Of a stretch of DNA of 7,703 bases, positions 5,841-7,703 are shown piece by piece. The notes under the pieces are model-generated. The model saw only the letters and a list, made by a program, of their open reading frames with translations. It was not told where the DNA came from and made no database searches. The stretch is from UBA12403 sp043808565 (GTDB lineage Bacteria; Patescibacteriota; Patescibacteriia; UBA9934; GWF2-40-263). Where the stretch lies: positions 1 through 7,703 of the forward strand of contig JAZDEQ010000038.1 in assembly GCA_043808565.1 (NCBI GenBank), read 5' to 3'. A program made the position numbers and the translations under genes. Within the stretch, counting starts at the first letter, position 1. Each line of letters begins with the position of its first letter.

Positions 5841-5870
5841 TTGCTTTTTTAGTGGGGGGGGGGGTAAAAT
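5841..5870 (+). promoter_or_regulatory. Promoter with an 11-G tract in its spacer
   Basis: TTGCTT (5841-5846) and TAAAAT (5865-5870) are separated by 18 bp, of which 5854-5864 are eleven consecutive G. A run of six C at 5830-5835 can pair with part of the G-tract. The start site would be near 5877, about 28 nt before the 132-aa gene. Changes in G number would alter the -35/-10 spacing. Confidence 0.55.
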
Positions 5871-5904
5871 GAGGTTAAGTTTTAAAAATTAATTTTCTTT
5901 TTCT

Positions 5905-6303
5905 ATGAAAGAACGTTTAGAACATTCACCAACAGAAGTTTCCAGGAGGGTGGAAGGCGAGGCAAGGAGAAGTTTTCCTCTTAATGAAGTTTTAGCATTA
6001 CTGACAGGCGTGGCAGTGCCAAGCGGCTCTTCTGTTACATTCGGTCAAGATTTATGGAGATTCCTTTTTAAAGGCATGCCGGATTGGGACAGTTCAGCAT
6101 TATCAGCCGATAAGAGATTTAAGATTTCAGGTTTGGTAATTTTGAGCCAACACCCGGAGCTCGGCGCGGTCAGAGGCGATGCCGTCTCTAGAGATAACGC
6201 TGAATCATGGTCTGCTGAACAGGTGGTTCGGTTTGGTTCAGAACTGGAGTTCAAACCGATTGATGAACATTTCTTACTGGAAGAACTTGCCAAAAGAATT
6301 TAG
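5905..6303 (+). CDS. Phage-like small hypothetical protein, 132 aa
   Basis: The function is unknown. After a basic, probably flexible N-terminus (1-23) comes FPLNEVLALLTGVAVPSGSSV (24-44). Next is a helical segment, QDLWRFLFKG, then LSQHPELGAV (80-89), and near the end SWSAEQVVRFGSELEFKPID. The order 'PL..VL...TG', 'QHP.L', and 'W...Q...FG..L...P' recalls small phage-associated proteins of the DUF7736 type, from memory and without a search. It is the only plus-strand gene in the window. It has its own promoter, divergent from rpsO, a Shine-Dalgarno-free leader and its own terminator, so it behaves as a single-gene unit, possibly a relic or cargo of a mobile element. Confidence 0.75.
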   Translation: MKERLEHSPTEVSRRVEGEARRSFPLNEVLALLTGVAVPSGSSVTFGQDLWRFLFKGMPDWDSSALSADKRFKISGLVILSQHPELGAVRGDAVSRDNAESWSAEQVVRFGSELEFKPIDEHFLLEELAKRI

Positions 6304-6323
6304 TTTGATCAGCTACATGTATT

Positions 6324-6359
6324 TCCCCCTGTTGAGCTTATTAACGGAGGGATTTTTTT
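6324..6359 (+). terminator. Rho-independent terminator of the 132-aa gene
   Basis: CCCCCTGTT (6325-6333) pairs with AACGGAGGG (6343-6351) with one mismatch and one G-U pair, followed by seven T (6353-6359). It lies 21 nt after the stop codon. Confidence 0.8.
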
Positions 6360-6375
6360 ATCTGTTATTTTTGTC

Positions 6376-6407
6376 AAAAAGCCGTTCTGTGACTCATGAA
6401 CAGAGCG
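6376..6407 (-). terminator. Likely terminator of the HD-domain gene
   Basis: On the minus strand CGCTCTGT and ACAGAACG (complements of 6400-6407 and 6383-6390) form an 8-bp stem with one mismatch. GC and five T (complement of 6376-6380) follow. It is about 75 nt past the stop of the HD gene. The + strand form has a G-U pair instead of the mismatch and could act on leftover transcription from the left. Confidence 0.6.
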
Positions 6408-6480
6408 TTTGTGTGATTTTGGTTGTTTGAACCGGAATGTACAGGATTAAAGAATTTTGGGCGGAAACGGTTTTAAGGAA

Positions 6481-7125
6481 TTATAAAATTTTAAATTCTT
6501 TTGCGGTTTTTAATACCTCTTTTACGTCCTTATCTTTTAAGGCCTCAATTACATTGTTCCATAATTGTAAATTTCCTTTAGCCCAGTTTAGATATTTTGT
6601 TTTAGCAAAGTCAGTATAAAAATAAATTTCTTTTTTAAGCAAGGGATTTTGTTCAGAGGTTATTTTTTTAGCCAGCTTGAAAATATCGACCCTGTTTTGA
6701 ATTATATATTTTTGAGTAAAAATAATTGGAGTAATAGGCAGAGCCTTAAATAATGTATCAGCATCGCTTAATGCCATGCCTTCCGGTGAAATATTTTCAT
6801 TGCGCGTTCTGGTATGAGACTCCATAACAACTTTTTCGACCGCGGAGATTTCTTTAGCCGTAAAACCAGCCTTGCTTAAAAATTTTTGACGAAGTATTTT
6901 ACCTTCCTCTGGTTCTGAATTGGGTTTAACAAGGTAGTTGAGATCATGAGTTAGAGCTGCGGCCTCCACAATAAATCTGTCGGCATTAATAGAATCAGCG
7001 AATTCAAGGGCTTTATTTTTTACAAAAATAATATGGTGCCAGCCATGAAACAAGAGGTTTTTGCTGTGTTTTTTATAAAGCGGATTAAGTTGTTTAAACA
7101 ATTTTTTAATTTTTGGATTATTCAT
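6481..7125 (-). CDS. HD-domain protein, predicted metal-dependent phosphohydrolase
   Basis: This 214-aa protein has the metal-ligand pattern of the HD superfamily. His30/His31 lie in LFHGWHHI and the HD pair His60-Asp61 in EAAALTHDLNY. A further His104 is in MESH, and Asp121/Asp123 in LSDADTLF. The spacing fits small soluble single-domain HD proteins that hydrolyse phosphate esters such as nucleotides; the substrate cannot be told. Residues about 130-214 are helical and lysine-rich, with no second catalytic domain. The start follows AAAAAAACTTT with no Shine-Dalgarno. Upstream, a terminator closes the small-ORF islet, so it probably has its own promoter, though I see only a weak candidate (TGTTAAACT, about 7160). 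It is strongly AT-rich, in sharp contrast with the GC-rich islet to its right. Confidence 0.88.
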   Translation of the reverse strand: MNNPKIKKLFKQLNPLYKKHSKNLLFHGWHHIIFVKNKALEFADSINADRFIVEAAALTHDLNYLVKPNSEPEEGKILRQKFLSKAGFTAKEISAVEKVVMESHTRTRNENISPEGMALSDADTLFKALPITPIIFTQKYIIQNRVDIFKLAKKITSEQNPLLKKEIYFYTDFAKTKYLNWAKGNLQLWNNVIEALKDKDVKEVLKTAKEFKIL

Positions 7126-7192
7126 AAAGTTTTTTTAAGACATTAAACAACAAAATAAGTTTAACACTGTTGTGAAAATTAAAAAATAGGTT

Positions 7193-7228
7193 AAAAAAAT
7201 CACGCCCCCCACAGAATGTGAGGGGGGC
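7193..7228 (-). terminator. Terminator of the 43-aa ORF
   Basis: GCCCCCC (7204-7210) and GGGGGGC (7222-7228) are exact complements around an 11-nt loop containing a further ACA/TGT pairing. On the minus strand the stem is followed by GTGA and a run of seven T (complement of 7193-7199). Confidence 0.8.
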
Positions 7229-7244
7229 ACGAGCTCCTTGCTCT

Positions 7245-7376
7245 TCACCTTCGTCTCTTGCCGTAGCCGTAGTAATCCTCGGCCACGCGAAGAATAGAGC
7301 CATCGGTGAAGATGAAAGTGAAGGTGTATTTTTCAGCTCCGACGCGCCGACACCTCATCGTGGGCTTAAGGTACAT
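7245..7376 (-). CDS. Small hypothetical protein, 43 aa
   Basis: The frame runs from an ATG at 7376 to TGA at 7245. The product reads MYLKPTMRCRRVGAEK, then YTFTFIFTDGSILRV and AEDYYGYGKRRR. It is basic and rich in aromatic residues, with a likely beta-hairpin around the TDG turn. I do not recognise it. Supporting points are a protein-like alternating pattern, an in-frame stop just upstream, a weak GGG-containing site about 10 nt before the ATG, and a strong terminator 17 nt past the stop. Codon choice is GC-rich (ACC, TTC, GGC, CGC), unlike the HD gene next to it. It could instead be a short structured RNA. Confidence 0.5.
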   Translation of the reverse strand: MYLKPTMRCRRVGAEKYTFTFIFTDGSILRVAEDYYGYGKRRR

Positions 7377-7416
7377 TTTGATTGAGCCCTTTTAAATTTT
7401 TTTCGAAAATGAAGAA

Positions 7417-7460
7417 GCCCCACGCCAGCATTGTCCCGAGGGACTTTGCGAACGTGGGGC
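7417..7460 (-). terminator. Branched hairpin between the two small ORFs
   Basis: GCCCCACG (7417-7424) and CGTGGGGC (7453-7460) are exact complements. They enclose a second hairpin, GTCC (7433-7436) with GGAC (7441-7444), around a CGAG loop. On the minus strand it is followed by TTCTTCATTTT. It lies 13 nt after the stop of the 33-aa frame and is probably a terminator, although the U-run is interrupted. Confidence 0.55.
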
Positions 7461-7472
7461 GCGGCTCGTTCA

Positions 7473-7574
7473 CTAGGGGGCCGACGACTTGTAGAAGATC
7501 CAGATGATCGGATACCCACTGCTGTCGGCGCCGACGTGTCGGTGCGTGATGGTGATCTTCTCACCCAGGGCAAT
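7473..7574 (-). CDS. Possible very small ORF without a normal start codon
   Basis: This frame reads ALGEKITITHRHVGAD, then SSGYPIIWIFYKSSAP, and a TAG at 7473. It looks like a real protein, with alternating beta-strand character, and shares an R-x-VGA-(D/E) segment followed by an aromatic IF strand with the 43-aa ORF. Yet between the upstream in-frame stop (7590-7592) and this sequence there is no ATG, GTG or TTG; only ATT (7572-7574) or CTG (7566-7568) is available. It may use a rare start, be a decayed copy, or be no gene at all. A hairpin follows its stop, as for its neighbour. Confidence 0.3.
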   Translation of the reverse strand: MALGEKITITHRHVGADSSGYPIIWIFYKSSAP

Positions 7575-7626
7575 CGCACTTAAATTTCGCTAAACAAAAG
7601 GATTTTTAAAAAACAGTCATTTAAAG

Positions 7627-7653
7627 AAAAACACCCTCGTCCAGGGTGTTTTT
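7627..7653 (-). terminator. Perfect 11-bp terminator hairpin, usable on both strands
   Basis: AAAAACACCCT (7627-7637) and AGGGTGTTTTT (7643-7653) are exact complements with a 5-nt loop, ending in T-runs on both strands. It probably ends a minus-strand gene lying to the right of the window, because nothing on the + strand precedes it closely. Beyond it (7654-7703) I see no gene. Confidence 0.8.
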
Positions 7654-7703
7654 CGTTTTTTCTGATAAAATGAATGGGTTGAAAGATTAGATAAAAAACT
7701 TTT

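Noticed and set aside
6408..6480. A further hairpin (AACCG with CGGTT) between the two convergent genes.
   Set aside because: The stem is only 5 bp across about 35 nt and has no conserved features; the terminator at 6376-6407 explains the region.
7355..7579. A 74-aa minus-strand frame starting at GTG.
   Set aside because: Its composition (Arg/Ser/Pro-rich) is that of an out-of-frame read of GC-rich DNA. It overlaps both small ORFs and the hairpin at 7417-7460.

Overview
The window looks like a piece of a small, AT-rich bacterial genome of the Candidate Phyla Radiation (Patescibacteria, possibly Parcubacteria-like). This is an inference. It rests on single-copy housekeeping genes (rpsO, pnp) mixed with lineage-type hypotheticals, a four-helix-bundle (23S rRNA intervening-sequence family) gene, short palindromic intergenic repeats, and no clear Shine-Dalgarno sequences. 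The standard bacterial code works throughout.

Layout, left to right. Positions 1-300 hold no convincing gene. They carry two perfect DnaA boxes (TTATCCACA), one near-match, and an excellent sigma-70 promoter reading left off the edge, so this may be an origin or a dnaA upstream region. 301-1566 (minus) is a membrane-anchored hypothetical protein whose first codons contain a perfect 14-bp hairpin. 1590-1707 is a long imperfect inverted repeat. 1718-3982 (minus) is pnp, polynucleotide phosphorylase, preceded by a strongly folded leader. 4063-4603 holds a four-helix-bundle gene between two perfect 40-bp direct repeats, the right one being part of a larger palindromic element. 4612-5283 (minus) is a NYN/LabA-type predicted ribonuclease. 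5295-5398 is another copy of the palindromic element. 5401-5433 is a terminator, and 5440-5703 (minus) is rpsO (ribosomal protein S15) with its own promoter.

From 5841 the orientation flips. A promoter whose spacer contains eleven G residues drives a 132-aa phage-like hypothetical protein (5905-6303). A minus-strand HD-domain protein follows at 6481-7125. The right end (about 7200-7580) is a GC-rich islet, about 55% by my hand count and clearly above its neighbours. It holds one or two very small minus-strand ORFs, each followed by a GC-rich hairpin; a third terminator lies further right, so hairpins recur about every 200-225 bp.

Biologically the centre is an RNA and translation neighbourhood. 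The rpsO-pnp association is classical in bacteria, and here a predicted NYN ribonuclease and a repeat-flanked four-helix-bundle gene sit between the two. The most unusual features are the repeat/four-helix-bundle arrangement, the islet of tiny ORFs with hairpins, and the G-tract promoter.
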